From: Loripinus fragilis
Taxonomy: Eukaryota; Mollusca; Bivalvia; Lucinida; Lucinidae
Direction of reading: 5' to 3'
Length of the DNA stretch: 64,000 nt
Assembly (NCBI GenBank): GCA_964019695.1
Contig: OZ026515.1
Span: 138,528,549-138,592,548 of the forward strand
Numbering within the stretch: position 1 is the stretch's first letter; each line of letters opens with the position of its first letter. Of the stretch, positions 36,601 to 40,469 are shown piece after piece. A program made the translations under genes and the position numbers. The notes beneath the pieces were generated by a model, which worked only from the letters and a program-made list of their open reading frames with translations, was not told the origin of the DNA and did no database searches.

Positions 36601-39524
36601 GCGAGATAATACGGCCAAAGGGCTGTTAACAACAACTACTGAGATATGGTTCCAGACAGACAAGAAGTGTGGACGGCAAGGTTGGAAATCGACCGGTCAA
36701 TATGCATATTACTGGTTTTAACCGGTTATTACTGGTCGATTGGTGGTCAATTGGTCGATTGAAAAAACTTGGTTGATGTGAAGATACTTGGCATTATTTA
36801 TCACCTATTTACTGAACTCTCTAAAGATTCAAAGTAGTTTGCTATAAGATAATTCACTGAGGTTTAACAGAAAATGTGTTGTATTTTTAGTTGATTTTGC
36901 TTTAAAAAAGTATTAATAATTAATAAGCCGTAAAATAAACAAAAATGAAATGTCAATAGTTTTTGATCCTCAGTTCAGACTAACAGTCTTGAACTTATTT
37001 TCTATTAACCATTAATAAAAAAGGTAAATTCAAGTAAGGCTTAAATGAAATGTATGTGTGGTTCCTGTTGGCCTACCTACCCTAATTTTTTTAATCCTAC
37101 CCTAAACATTAAAATGGTCTTTGGAGAAAAAATGCCTAAAATGGACACTTTTTCAGATTTTGTCACTATTTTCTTTGTTAAATGTTATAACAAAATTTAA
37201 TAATTTCCCTACCTACCTATCCCAAATTTTGTTGGTATGCAACAGGAACCACACATATATTTCATTTAGGCCTAATGAAAATAAATAATTTTTAAAACTA
37301 GCTATTTTCATAGAAATAAAAAAAATTATTTAAATCAAGGACTTATTTTAAAATGAGGCTTAAATGAAATATATGTGTGGTTCCTGTTGCCTACCTACCT
37401 ATATTTTTTTAAACCTACCCTAAACATTAAAATGGTCTTTGGAGAAAAAATACCTAAAATGGGCACGTTTTCAGATTTTGTCACCGTTTTCTTTGTTAAA
37501 TGTTATAACAAAATTTAATAATTTCCCTACCTACCTACCCTAAATTTTGTTGGTATGCAACAGGAACCACACATATAACTCATTTAGGCCTGAGAGAAAT
37601 TTAAAAAAAATCAATACTTCCAATTGATCATCAAAGAGGTCATCATGTACAAATAAAAGATGCTGTATTAGTTAAAATTCAAATTGGTTTGGATTCTTGC
37701 CTGAAGAGACAAAGGTGTGAAAATTATAAAGAAAACACTTAATGTTGAACAATATATCAGATATATCAAGGAGTTATTTTTTCACTTTAAATACCCTAAA
37801 ACAAACAAAACTGTCAAAATACCTGGCATGTCTCTCAGACTGAAGAAGGTGTGTCCAGTTTGTAACACCTATCCAATCAGTGAGATTTTAATGTATTGGC
37901 TAATTAAGTGGCATCTGTGTGTATATAGAGGTGTGAAAGTGTGGTCATTCAGTTATCTGCTAGTATCAGTTAACCAAGTGTCATTAACTTATAAAAGTTA
38001 TTGTCTCAAAATTGAGCAAAAAAACCTGTATGGTTATTCTATTCTGCCTTTGATGATGCAATAAAAACTAGTGTTAGGTGCATGGACTGTAATGCAGAAC
38101 TCAGTGCTGGGTCTTGAGACGGAAATCTCACCATGAAAAGTGTTGCAGTGATAATTTTTCATTTTGAAGGAATGAGTTTTTCAAGTGCACATGATTTGAA
38201 ACAATGGGATTTTTTGGATAACAATGAGATTTTTTCAGAATTTGCACAATTTATTCGTCAACATATATTAACTATTCTCACAATAAAACAACTGGTTGCG
38301 AAAAGGCCTTCTCTGACTAGATGTGCACAAACATGCTCGGTACAGATATTACAGAACATAAAATCCTTTTCTTGGTTGTATTTAAGCCATGAATATAATT
38401 TAAACCATTTAGGAATAAATTTATTGGTCGGTGGTTGTTTCGGCGTATCTTCCAGGGGGGCTGGTTTTGTTTGGTCATTTGAACTATTTTCTGATTCATC
38501 AGAACTACCGCGGAATACCTCAATAATTGAACGCTGATCTTTTGATCGACAAAGTTTCTTCTTTGGTGGCATTGCAGACGATTATTTGACTGACTACTCA
38601 AACCGGAACCATGCGAAAAAAATTGAGATGCTTACCTGCTTCGTAATTGTTCGAAATACAATAATCTCGCGAGCTGGGAGACATCGAAGTAATGTGCAAC
38701 AAAATGCGTGACGTATGCGATTTTGCTAAGCGGTGTTAAAATTGAGATGCTTACCTGCTTCGTAACTGTGTCAAAGTACGACATTCTCGCGAGTTGGGAG
38801 CCATCCAAATAATGTGCAACAAAATGTGTGACGTAAGCGATTTTGTGAAGCGGTGTTACTGTAAATATTACACGCTAGGCAGGATACGCTCACCGAAGGA
38901 TTACAACAACTCTGGATATGAGTGCGATTTTTTCTCGCACATCTTAATGAATAATGCGATATTTAGGAAAAATATGCGCTATACGCGCAAATCGCACATG
39001 AAAAATTATCACTGGTGTTGTACCCGTGGACTGTCGCTACGTCGACAAGGCGGCTGGATTACCACTACTTAATACATATGGACAGCAACTGTACCTGTAA
39101 CCAGTCGCCGATGACAACCACCCGTGCGTGGAGCAACACCAATAGCGGACAACCTGCCTCTACCTTCCCAACTACGAAACCAGACGGACGTGTTCTATAC
39201 ACAGCAAGGAAGGTAAGGGCACTTTTACATCAAAAGTGCCCTTGGCAGGGGCAAAACAGTATTTTTTTTCTGTTTTCAATAAGAACATAAAACATGAACA
39301 AATATCTCAATCCACTACAAAAACATCTCTTAGAATTTTCAATCGACCACTCAGATTCGTATTGACCAGTATTGACCACATGCTGGTTACGAATCTGCAG
39401 CAATTTATATACCCCACCCACTATCAAAAATAGCACATCGCTCTGTCAATCGCTCAGTTCTCAAACTAATTTATCTTACCGACTTGTACTCATACTGCAA
39501 GGATCGTGCAGCAGCATCCGCCAT
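364..39524 (-). CDS. SNRNP200: U5 snRNP 200 kDa helicase (Brr2), 5' part, 15 exons, runs off the window
   Basis: Ski2-like RNA helicase of the spliceosomal U5 snRNP; in this family it unwinds U4/U6 during spliceosome activation in the nucleus. Fifteen exons joined at GT..AG sites give 719 codons in one frame: 39524-39480, 30115-29952, 23269-23098, 22011-21822, 21215-21157, 18521-18426, 13279-13124, 12493-12394, 10346-10129, 7695-7522, 6081-5944, 4933-4778, 3079-2909, 1104-1046, 622-364. They align end to end with the remembered human protein from its first residue. Visible motifs are the N-terminal acidic region, P-loop APTGAGKT (split over two exons), APMRSLVQE (Ia), [20 protein letters not shown] (box II; DEIH in human) and [12 protein letters not shown] (III). 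The sequence stops before motif IV, so the remaining roughly two thirds of the protein should lie left of base 1. No frameshift or stop is seen. Introns are long (up to 9.4 kb) and full of transposons. Confidence 0.97.
1046..1104 (-). CDS. SNRNP200: SNRNP200 exon 14 (DEVH box)
   Basis: Short 59-nt exon encoding [19 protein letters not shown] plus two bases of Arg. It holds the Walker B/motif II residues Asp-Glu. The family's first cassette usually reads DEIH; this copy has Val at the third position, a mild change. The acceptor is TTACAG and the donor GTAACC. Confidence 0.96.
1238..1442 (-). mobile_element. tRNA-derived SINE, family B, copy 1
   Basis: On the minus strand it reads GTGGCTCAGTGGTAGAGTGC (A box) and GGTTCGAGCC (B box), then a body with TGAGCAAGAACATTAATCC, TTAGTACTGGTTCAACCCAG and the tail GGGACGTAAAGAATCAAATC plus AAAC repeats. 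It is full length and lies in SNRNP200 intron 13. Confidence 0.88.
1517..1707. repeat. Fold-back MITE family D, copy 1
   Basis: The centre is the palindrome CCGTCTCAATGAGACGG with longer imperfect arms (AAAAGAA..TTCTTTT). It is flanked on the left by TTTCTTATTTCTCAACCAAA and on the right by ACCCAAAACATATG and GTTTATCTAAACCTATG. Confidence 0.85.
2093..2366. repeat. MITE family E (GGCCAAATAAAAAA ends), copy 1
   Basis: Begins GGCCAAATAAAAAAATATG and ends TTTTTTCATTTAACC, flanked by TAA on both sides. Inside is the inverted pair TGCATTTTGAAAGG / CCTTTCAAAATGCA, with the right part duplicated. The 3-bp TWA target and GGCC end suggest a PIF/Harbinger-type element. Confidence 0.82.
2738..2888. repeat. 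Hairpin repeat family G, copy 1
   Basis: GACCCAGACAGACTGCTCCT, ATAGGAGCAGTCTGAGCTGG: nearly perfect inverted arms, followed by TTTCAGCAGAAGAGAAAGCA. Confidence 0.75.
2909..3079 (-). CDS. SNRNP200: SNRNP200 exon 13 (TGDHQ, CTPEKWD)
   Basis: Fifty-seven codons with [35 protein letters not shown] and [11 protein letters not shown]. Residues CTPEKWD form the Ib region contacting RNA in Ski2-like helicases. The acceptor is TTCCAG and the donor GTAAGT. Confidence 0.97.
3090..4660. other. SNRNP200 intron 12 interior, no feature recognised
   Basis: AT-rich, with short chance open frames only. A small hairpin, CAGACTGCTTGAAAGCAGTC, near 4536 is related to family G. Confidence 0.5.
4778..4933 (-). 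CDS. SNRNP200: SNRNP200 exon 12 (P-loop GAGKT, motif Ia)
   Basis: Starts [20 protein letters not shown], giving the ATP-binding Lys of motif I, and continues to [19 protein letters not shown] (motif Ia). The acceptor is TTGTAG and the donor GTAAGT, phase 0. Confidence 0.97.
5005..5925. repeat. Repeat with ~170-bp internal units, hosting a palindromic MITE
   Basis: AACATTTC..TTGTTATCAATTCTGACCA..TTTCAG and TATAAGGGAAACCAGC..GGCCATGTTTGTC recur three to four times. The MITE at 5587-5812 interrupts it. SNRNP200 intron 11. Confidence 0.65.
5587..5812. repeat. Palindromic MITE, CTGTCCTGCCAGCC ends, copy 1
   Basis: Terminal CTGTCCTGCCAGCC faces GGTTGGCAGGAC. Both ends continue with a related GTGACAGTGACGT / ACGTCACTGTCAC pair. 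The interior is a long hairpin, with AATCGATAGATCACTTGTGT near 5651 returning as ACACAAGTGATCTATCGATT at 5701-5720. It is inserted in an older repeat in SNRNP200 intron 11. Confidence 0.85.
5944..6081 (-). CDS. SNRNP200: SNRNP200 exon 11 (first half of P-loop)
   Basis: Encodes [20 protein letters not shown] and continues through [13 protein letters not shown] to NLLLCAPT. The exon stops inside helicase motif I: APT here, GAGKT in exon 12. Donor GTAAGT, phase 0. Confidence 0.97.
6831..7088. repeat. MITE family E, copy 2
   Basis: GGCCAAATAAAAAAAATAAG at left and TTTTTTTATTTGGCC at right, flanked by TTA on both sides. Shares GGTCTGAAAATTTTAGGTAG and TAAATTTAGGTAGGGTCGGG with the other copies. 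Confidence 0.84.
7522..7695 (-). CDS. SNRNP200: SNRNP200 exon 10
   Basis: Fifty-eight codons with [20 protein letters not shown] and [15 protein letters not shown], both strongly conserved in Brr2 just before the helicase core. The acceptor is CTTCAG and the donor GTATTA, phase 0. Confidence 0.97.
7796..8093 (-). mobile_element. tRNA-derived SINE, family C, copy 1 (diverged)
   Basis: Plus-strand order: TTTGGTTG tail, CAGTCAACAGCTATGGTCAT, GGTCAGTTCACCTAACCAGA, AACCAGTACTTC, AATTATAACATGATCAATCT and the B box in reverse (GAGATCAAACTCGCGACCC). SNRNP200 intron 9. Confidence 0.8.
8127..8896. repeat. Repeat with TATGCCCCCAAC ends and internal sub-repeats
   Basis: TATGCCCCCAAC faces GTTGGGGGCATA. 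Inside, the block ATCTTCTATCAGCTG..GTTTGAAGCT..TTTTTGAGATATC recurs about four times. It ends with GGACACACAGACAGACGCAC. SNRNP200 intron 9. Confidence 0.8.
8990..9035 (+). mobile_element. SINE tail remnant
   Basis: TTTTTGACTGGGACGTAAAG followed by AATCAAATC and A-rich sequence, the shared 3' end of families B and C, with no body. Confidence 0.6.
9283..9491 (-). mobile_element. tRNA-derived SINE, family B, copy 2
   Basis: Nearly identical to the 1238-1442 copy, including A box, B box (CGAACCCGCGG on the plus strand) and TTTG-repeat tail. SNRNP200 intron 9. Confidence 0.88.
9988..10100. repeat. Fold-back MITE family D, internally deleted copy
   Basis: Keeps TTTCTTATTTCTCAACCAAA and GGTTCTTTTGAGCACCCAAA but lacks the left half of the central palindrome. 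Confidence 0.7.
10129..10346 (-). CDS. SNRNP200: SNRNP200 exon 9
   Basis: Completes Ile, then encodes [20 protein letters not shown] to MDMDDNQ (human ILYCTLLASAQSEAEKERI). The 3' splice site TTACAG (AG at 10348-10347) and about the first 20 exon bases are repeated four more times upstream at 41-42 bp spacing. The downstream-most copy is taken as the real one because it alone keeps the frame from exon 8 into the conserved protein. Confidence 0.94.
10347..10536 (-). repeat. 41-bp tandem array of the SNRNP200 exon 9 splice acceptor
   Basis: Each unit, read on the minus strand, is TTTCTCTTGTATGATTACAG followed by TCCTGTATTCTATGTAACAC. That is a pyrimidine tract, an AG acceptor and the first exon 9 bases. 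Acceptor AGs are at 10348-10347 (used), 10389-10388, 10431-10430 and 10472-10471; a fifth near 10513 is mutated to TTACTG. Confidence 0.88.
10537..10730 (-). mobile_element. tRNA-derived SINE, family B, copy 3
   Basis: Full-length copy ending at the edge of the 41-bp splice-site array in SNRNP200 intron 8; its tail touches the last array unit. Confidence 0.86.
10740..11775. other. SNRNP200 intron 8, unassigned repeat-like DNA
   Basis: Holds ATACGTATTG-type motifs at both ends (near 11035 and 11641) and TCGTGATATATCACGA at 11680-11695, so probably an old transposon. No coding signal is seen. Confidence 0.4.
11776..11990. repeat. MITE family R (GGTTATAAAAC ends), diverged copy
   Basis: GAGGTTATAAAACTATTTTC at left and GATTTATAGCC at right. 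The inner inverted pair with CAGTTGAGTTGAG is present. Confidence 0.65.
12010..12182. repeat. Fold-back MITE family D, copy 3
   Basis: Begins GGCCTTTAGTTAAGAGTGCC and ends TTTATATATACCTATG. The central hairpin is shortened on the right arm. A second copy starts 17 bp further on. Confidence 0.78.
12199..12387. repeat. Fold-back MITE family D, copy 4, next to SNRNP200 exon 8 donor
   Basis: Complete copy from GCCTTTAGTTAAGAGTGCGT to GTTTATCTAAACCTATG, with an intact CCGTCTCAATGAGACGG centre. Its right end touches the exon 8 GTAAGT donor (12388-12393). Confidence 0.87.
12394..12493 (-). CDS. SNRNP200: SNRNP200 exon 8
   Basis: Encodes [20 protein letters not shown], then [13 protein letters not shown], leaving one base (A) for the Ile codon completed by exon 9. 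The donor GTAAGT occupies 12393-12388. The intron sequence right after it is already the terminal repeat of a MITE, which is unusual. Confidence 0.95.
12690..12815. repeat. Hairpin repeat family G, variant in SNRNP200 intron 7
   Basis: CCTGATCAGCTGGCTTCTTC, AGAAGCCAGATGATCTGGAT; a further GAAGCCAGCTGATCAGGATC follows. Confidence 0.65.
13124..13279 (-). CDS. SNRNP200: SNRNP200 exon 7
   Basis: Fifty-two codons containing [19 protein letters not shown], close to human [19 protein letters not shown], then a Ser/Thr-rich stretch and SKEVLNILK. The acceptor is TTTCAG and the donor GTAATT, phase 0. Confidence 0.96.
14337..16045. repeat. 1.7-kb repeat ending CTCAGGTGAGCT, with ~470-bp internal units
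   Basis: Starts AGAGGACCTGAAGGTCCTGA, GGCGCTCACCTG. TTTTACCATATATGGGC recurs near 14840, 15309 and 15786. It ends with a GGACGGACGACGG run (15938-15990) and TCACCTCGGAGCCTTCGGCT, CAGGTGAGCT. A type common in bivalves in my experience. SNRNP200 intron 6. Confidence 0.8.
16046..17070. other. SNRNP200 intron 6, no feature recognised
   Basis: Only a short chance open frame (16430-16687) without known motifs. Confidence 0.5.
17074..17268. repeat. Fold-back MITE family D, reversed copy
   Basis: Opposite orientation: TAGATAAACACAGGTTTTGA at left, CCGTCTCATTGAGACG in the centre, ACTCATAACTAAAGCCC at right. Confidence 0.82.
18075..18315. repeat. MITE family H (CATGAGATTTCC), copy 1
   Basis: ATGAGTAATAGCATGAGATT..TCCAACAATGTGG faces CCACATTGTTGGAAATCTCA..TGCACTGGCTCAT. 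The interior has an inverted pair around AGCAAAGGCTCTGATCAGAC. Confidence 0.85.
18426..18521 (-). CDS. SNRNP200: SNRNP200 exon 6 (acidic linker)
   Basis: Thirty-two codons starting [20 protein letters not shown] and ending DVKLTAN, equivalent to human EDVYGEVREE. It is acidic and poorly constrained except for DxYGEVRE. The acceptor is ACCAG and the donor GTAAGT, phase 0 at both ends. Two copies of one MITE family lie on either side of it. Confidence 0.93.
18551..18972. repeat. MITE with ACAGGGTTC..GAACCCTGT ends
   Basis: ACAGGGTTCATACAGG, partly duplicated, faces CCTGTGCGAACCCTGT. The interior repeats CAAGGACTTTTCAAGG. A perfect inner hairpin, TTTGGTGCACCATTTCTGCA..CCAAA, lies near 18755-18785. 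Confidence 0.75.
18974..19207. repeat. MITE family H, copy 2
   Basis: Same layout and orientation as the 18075 copy (TTGATTTCCAACAATGTGG .. CCACATTGTTGGAAATCTCA). Confidence 0.84.
19586..20157. repeat. MITE with CAGCRCCCTAGATAAGC ends (hAT-like)
   Basis: CAGCACCCTAGATAAGC at left faces GCTTATCTAGGGCGCTG at right, 572 bp apart. Both ends are followed inward by GCGTAAATAC-like sequence. The CAG..CTG end is hAT-like; an 8-bp target duplication could not be confirmed. Confidence 0.78.
20448..21122. repeat. Repeat family S, copy 1 (interrupted)
   Basis: GATAAACCACTAATGGTTAC through AATTTTAATGTCATATGATA, interrupted by a nested MITE, resuming GATAAATAGGTTCTAACC to GATCCTCTACTTATTG. SNRNP200 intron 5. 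Confidence 0.75.
20584..20965. repeat. Nested MITE with 37-bp inverted repeats and TGATA target duplication
   Basis: Left end CACACCTACCAAACTATCTA, TGCTCAATCGCTGGTG; right end, reversed, CACACCTACCAAAGGATCTA, TGCTCATCCGCTGGTG. TGATA lies at 20579-20583 and 20966-20970. Two other copies of the host repeat lack this insertion. Confidence 0.87.
21157..21215 (-). CDS. SNRNP200: SNRNP200 exon 5 (59 nt)
   Basis: Short exon encoding [19 protein letters not shown] after the split Glu, with the acceptor in CTTCAG and donor [16 protein letters not shown] is the family signature (human [19 protein letters not shown]). Confidence 0.94.
21433..21732. repeat. Dispersed repeat N, copy 1
   Basis: AGTGGCCTCGGCTGCTGTCC, then AGAGAGAGCTGGTTGCTTG and GTGATTGTGGCATTTCCTGG. 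Two other copies are at 42786 and 47968. SNRNP200 intron 4. Confidence 0.65.
21822..22011 (-). CDS. SNRNP200: SNRNP200 exon 4
   Basis: Begins [20 protein letters not shown], matching human [20 protein letters not shown], and ends in the variable NLGKKITDW region. The acceptor is CTTCAG and the donor GTACTT, with one base of a Glu codon left over for exon 5. Confidence 0.95.
22078..22292. repeat. MITE family R, copy 2
   Basis: TTTTTCATGCTTAACTCAGC at left and GCTCAGTTGAGTTGAGCATG, AGTTTTATAACCTC at right; internal ATGTTAAAATGCCAACATTT. Confidence 0.78.
22385..22500. repeat. Fold-back MITE family D, degraded copy
   Basis: TTTTTTCTCAACAAAAACAT and AAAAGAACCATCCCAATGAG are recognisable; the right arm is mostly lost. 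Confidence 0.6.
22718..22740. repeat. Poly-C run in SNRNP200 intron 3
   Basis: More than 20 consecutive C after CCCCAA; the length is likely unreliable in sequencing. Confidence 0.9.
23098..23269 (-). CDS. SNRNP200: SNRNP200 exon 3
   Basis: Completes the split Lys, then encodes [16 protein letters not shown] and a conserved block with [20 protein letters not shown], ending AAIGDQ. The acceptor is a T-run ending TTTAG (AG at 23271-23270) and the donor is GTATTT. Human has [20 protein letters not shown] at this place. Confidence 0.96.
23527..25011 (+). CDS. Retrotransposon ORF1 protein (L1-ORF1p-like nucleic-acid chaperone)
   Basis: 494 intact codons. Residues about 75-125 are acidic and then basic (RKGKRQR), 140-195 look like a coiled coil ([20 protein letters not shown]), and about 200-300 form an RRM-like block starting [18 protein letters not shown] with HAHRLGRY and [13 protein letters not shown]-terminal domain follows ([20 protein letters not shown]), then a 150-residue Ser/Lys-rich disordered tail. 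This order (coiled coil, RRM, CTD) is that of L1 ORF1p, which packages its own RNA. It ends at TAG 25009-25011, and the same frame continues open into ORF2. Confidence 0.82.
   Translation: MTAYKKYLGLISGASTEDYDKPVHPLCLAKALAAHFKQNMTKDEPNLVCWPIAVHIGSNAWNRQLLRSDNNMFAMLAKQDGSEDSVVSYYSDSDDNTDDMMEFTEVQSRKGKRQRMSSSGRSGNQDEQVGQTNVDFDMLSADEKLSALFNKLSQVERKVDCVAPLTKRVVNVENVISSHEHRLQLLEYKSIDIESRSHQRNLIFRGMSEKPEEAKEGSIPIIRHFIYVHLGIQDDMFIEHAHRLGRYKQGACRPIVVAFRDYQDTDTIMSNCRKLKGTFFSVNRDYPAEIVEARKALYPMYKEFHNQNRYNKVSIQYPAKLIVNGVVKHDMFPNWSEIMSGYRVDSRQLFVNTEVCQQRLSQKSSDGQLKSQPIKSHQPVSNAARDSPPLRGNHSCKESSNDETFGAEKTTPSKLTVSTRVAEIHSSMERACTKRPVDKGNTHSTLNAKTNPTSFVNTGSDASGQQSTSKGTDRKGSASDHGPGDPASGQNQTK
25012..28541 (+). 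pseudogene. Retrotransposon ORF2: endonuclease and reverse transcriptase, one frameshift plus late stops
   Basis: The first in-frame ATG is at 25072, but the family-like start of the AP-endonuclease domain ([10 protein letters not shown], with its catalytic Asn) lies before it at about 25042-25071. Other endonuclease motifs are [15 protein letters not shown] and [19 protein letters not shown] motifs are [56 protein letters not shown] and MYADD (residues 755-758 from that ATG). The frame breaks at the G run 27468-27472 (one base missing) and resumes as FTYLGTVFS. It then has TGA at 28362 next to a C-terminal CYLC..DECHF zinc-finger-like motif, and another TAG near 28404. Final stop TAG 28539-28541. 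Probably inactive in this copy. Confidence 0.88.
28632..28692. repeat. TA/CA microsatellite in retrotransposon 3' UTR
   Basis: ATACATACATACATATATAC and continuing TA/TG dinucleotides. Confidence 0.9.
29495..29612. repeat. Hairpin repeat family G, reversed partial copy
   Basis: CAAGATCAGACTGCTCCTAC, AGGTCCACACTGTTTGGCTT; half of the hairpin is lost. Confidence 0.6.
29952..30115 (-). CDS. SNRNP200: SNRNP200 exon 2
   Basis: Encodes [20 protein letters not shown] and continues through EPTGEV, GKL and [10 protein letters not shown] to EERKVK. The acceptor is TTGCAG before 30115 and the donor GTAAGT after 29952. It enters in phase 0 and leaves two bases of a Lys codon. It is flanked by the two largest introns; the next one down holds the non-LTR retrotransposon. 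Confidence 0.96.
30670..32175 (-). mobile_element. Tc1/mariner DNA transposon with 26-bp terminal inverted repeats
   Basis: The left end at 30670-30695 begins ACTCATGTCCAATGAAAACG and is matched exactly in reverse at 32150-32175. TA dinucleotides flank both ends, as expected for TA target duplication. The 1.5-kb length is normal for Tc1. It encodes a damaged transposase on the minus strand and lies in SNRNP200 intron 1, in the same orientation as the gene. Confidence 0.92.
30869..31884 (-). pseudogene. Tc1-like transposase (DD34E), broken
   Basis: Starts [20 protein letters not shown] with a helix-turn-helix ([18 protein letters not shown]) and the GRQRVTS linker. The frame is lost near 31690 and resumes in REDRQ-like sequence. 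The catalytic first Asp is in VVFTDESRF (about 31420-31445), the second in [12 protein letters not shown], and the third position (Glu of SPIEH) is 35 residues later, so DD34E. Stops interrupt at about 31540 (after KSFKG) and at 31070 (after AFSPD). The end is NSNGGHTRY then TGA at 30871-30869. At least three lesions, so non-autonomous. Confidence 0.88.
32341..32527 (-). mobile_element. tRNA-derived SINE, family B, diverged copy
   Basis: Same order of tail, TTGAACCAGTAC body and TACCAACTGAGCCACTGC head, with more substitutions and a shortened middle. SNRNP200 intron 1. Confidence 0.75.
32528..34140. other. SNRNP200 intron 1 interior, no feature recognised
   Basis: AT-rich unique-looking sequence. 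An 88-codon open frame at 33566-33832 has no recognisable motif. Confidence 0.5.
34160..34294 (-). other. Short exon-like open stretch, unidentified
   Basis: On the minus strand a possible acceptor (GAAATAG) is followed by [20 protein letters not shown] and [18 protein letters not shown], then TGA. The composition looks protein-like but I do not recognise it. It could be a decayed processed gene. Confidence 0.25.
34630..34911. repeat. Tandem duplication, two 141-bp units
   Basis: TAAGAAAGACTGTGTGATAA recurs at 34771 and the units are almost identical (one T-run differs by one base), so the duplication is recent. SNRNP200 intron 1. Confidence 0.9.
35247..35890. repeat. Minisatellite, five units of 129-130 bp
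   Basis: TTTAATTTGATATGCAACAT starts at 35247, 35377, 35506, 35635 and 35764. The middle two units are nearly identical. Because 129 is divisible by three, one minus-strand frame stays open by repetition. Confidence 0.9.
36296..36487 (+). pseudogene. Possible LINE ORF2 C-terminal remnant
   Basis: A 63-codon open stretch, [20 protein letters not shown] through [20 protein letters not shown] and [14 protein letters not shown], then TAA. Lengths and pattern (CxLYxxxR... then a helical tail ending near the stop) resemble the final segment of non-LTR ORF2 proteins after the zinc knuckle. No RT is visible upstream. It could also be chance. Confidence 0.35.
37038..37272. repeat. MITE family F (GGCTTAAATGAAAT ends), copy 1
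   Basis: Ends GGCTTAAATGAAATGTATGT and ACACATATATTTCATTTAGG plus CC form long inverted repeats (more than 25 bp), flanked by TAA. The internal sequence contains CCTACCCTAAACATTAAAAT. Confidence 0.87.
37357..37590. repeat. MITE family F, copy 2
   Basis: Nearly identical to the 37038 copy, same orientation, 84 bp away, flanked by TGA on both sides. Confidence 0.87.
38258..38572 (-). pseudogene. Zinc-finger N-terminal fragment, TTF/hAT-type (uncertain)
   Basis: 104 codons starting [20 protein letters not shown], followed by an acidic Ser/Asn linker and then [20 protein letters not shown] and MFCNICTE. The pattern W..xxYxWLxxxxxxxxMFCxxC resembles the first zinc-binding half of TTF-type fingers in ZNF862/KIAA1586-like proteins and hAT transposases. 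The expected downstream C..H half and hAT core are missing, so it is a remnant or an exon of a gene I cannot complete. It is in SNRNP200 intron 1 on the same strand. A duplicated CpG-rich block with TCTCGCGAG lies just upstream. Confidence 0.45.
38621..38858. repeat. Tandem duplication, two 119-bp CpG-rich units with TCTCGCGAG
   Basis: AATTGAGATGCTTACCTGCT starts at 38621 and 38740. Each unit has TCTCGCGAG (38665-38673 and 38785-38793), AATGTGCAACAAAATG and GTGACGTA. TCTCGCGAGA is a known animal promoter motif. It lies just upstream of the minus-strand zinc-finger fragment. Confidence 0.85.
39480..39524 (-). CDS. SNRNP200: SNRNP200 exon 1 (start codon)
   Basis: Fifteen codons, [15 protein letters not shown], matching the start of the family (human [15 protein letters not shown]). 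The ATG is at 39524-39522 and the GTAAGA donor starts at 39479. It ends in phase 0 and joins [11 protein letters not shown] of exon 2. It was found by looking for the missing N-terminus and is too short to stand out as an open frame. Any 5' UTR lies above 39524. Confidence 0.93.
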
Positions 39525-39599
39525 GCTGACAAATGCTAATCAGAACTGTTAAAGCTCTGATCTTTCTCTTTTGTTTCTTTTCTTTTCTTCTTTTCCAAA

Positions 39600-40443
39600 A
39601 TCGACATGCGAACGTTTCGGCCCAGGATGTCGCTGCCGCTTACATCAATTTTATTGCTGAAATAAAATTATTATTTATAAAAAGTGAAACGGAATCAAGA
39701 CAAGAATCATCGGTTACTTGAAATAAAATATTAGTCGTTACATATTGCCTATAAATCCTTCTAAAATTATAAAATGATAAAAATGTGAACATTATTTTTT
39801 GTTGAAATGAGCGACTAGGAGTGACAAACCGAAAGTAGCCTGATTTGTCACTACCCACCCTTTCCCCTTTCAATCCAAGAATTCAGTGTCTTTCAACCTG
39901 GCTTTCATCTACCTTTCAAGACTGAAATCGAGATAATTTGAAGGCAATCACATTTCAAGCCGTATATACGAGGTAGGGTACCGAGGTAGCCTGAATCTGT
40001 GCGAATGTTGTAGTTGCCTGAGAAGGCTCAACTCCCAAAGCCTGGGAGAGGCCCGCCACAGCTAGCATTCTGACATCCAAGGACCATTGTACGGTCAAAA
40101 AACTAGTGGGGTATATTGTGAGTTTCCGAACCATACACTGGACACGAAGAGGTCATGCCAGCATAACTGTCGGAGTCTGTTTTTACCTTGTGGAAAGAAG
40201 CCGGAGTGCTCGGAGAAAAGAACCACGGCAAGCTTGCTCGGAACAGACAAACCGAAACAAGCCACTTTGAAGCTGGAGGGGTACACTGCATCATCAGCTC
40301 GACTAAATTTACACAGGAGCCTCAGAGTATGCGTCATAGAACAACTGTTCTCAGCAAGAACCCCAAATATCGCATGTGCTCGGAAAAACCCCACTAAAAA
40401 AGAGAAAAGTCCGAAAATTGATTACATTTTAATAAGGCGCTAA
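39600..40443. other. Unassigned intergenic stretch next to SNRNP200
   Basis: Somewhat richer in CpG than the rest. A 118-codon plus-strand open frame (40087-40443) has no recognisable domain. This is probably where SNRNP200 transcription starts, but nothing decisive is visible. Confidence 0.3.
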
Positions 40444-40469
40444 GATGTATTTTGATAAAATAAAAAAAA

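Noticed and set aside
39015..39290. 91-codon plus-strand frame with a GTAAGG site after TARK
   Set aside because: Somewhat CpG-rich and Thr/Pro-rich but no family recognised and no acceptor or partner exon found.
36660..39360. Inverted GGTCGATTGAAAAA (36755) and TTTTCAATCGACC (39340) as ends of a 2.6-kb element around the zinc-finger fragment
   Set aside because: Only about 13 bp, surrounded by GGTCGATT-type simple repeats, and no target duplication seen.
40087..40443. 118-codon plus-strand open frame between the two genes
   Set aside because: No recognisable domain, overlapping frames on both strands of similar length, no splice context.
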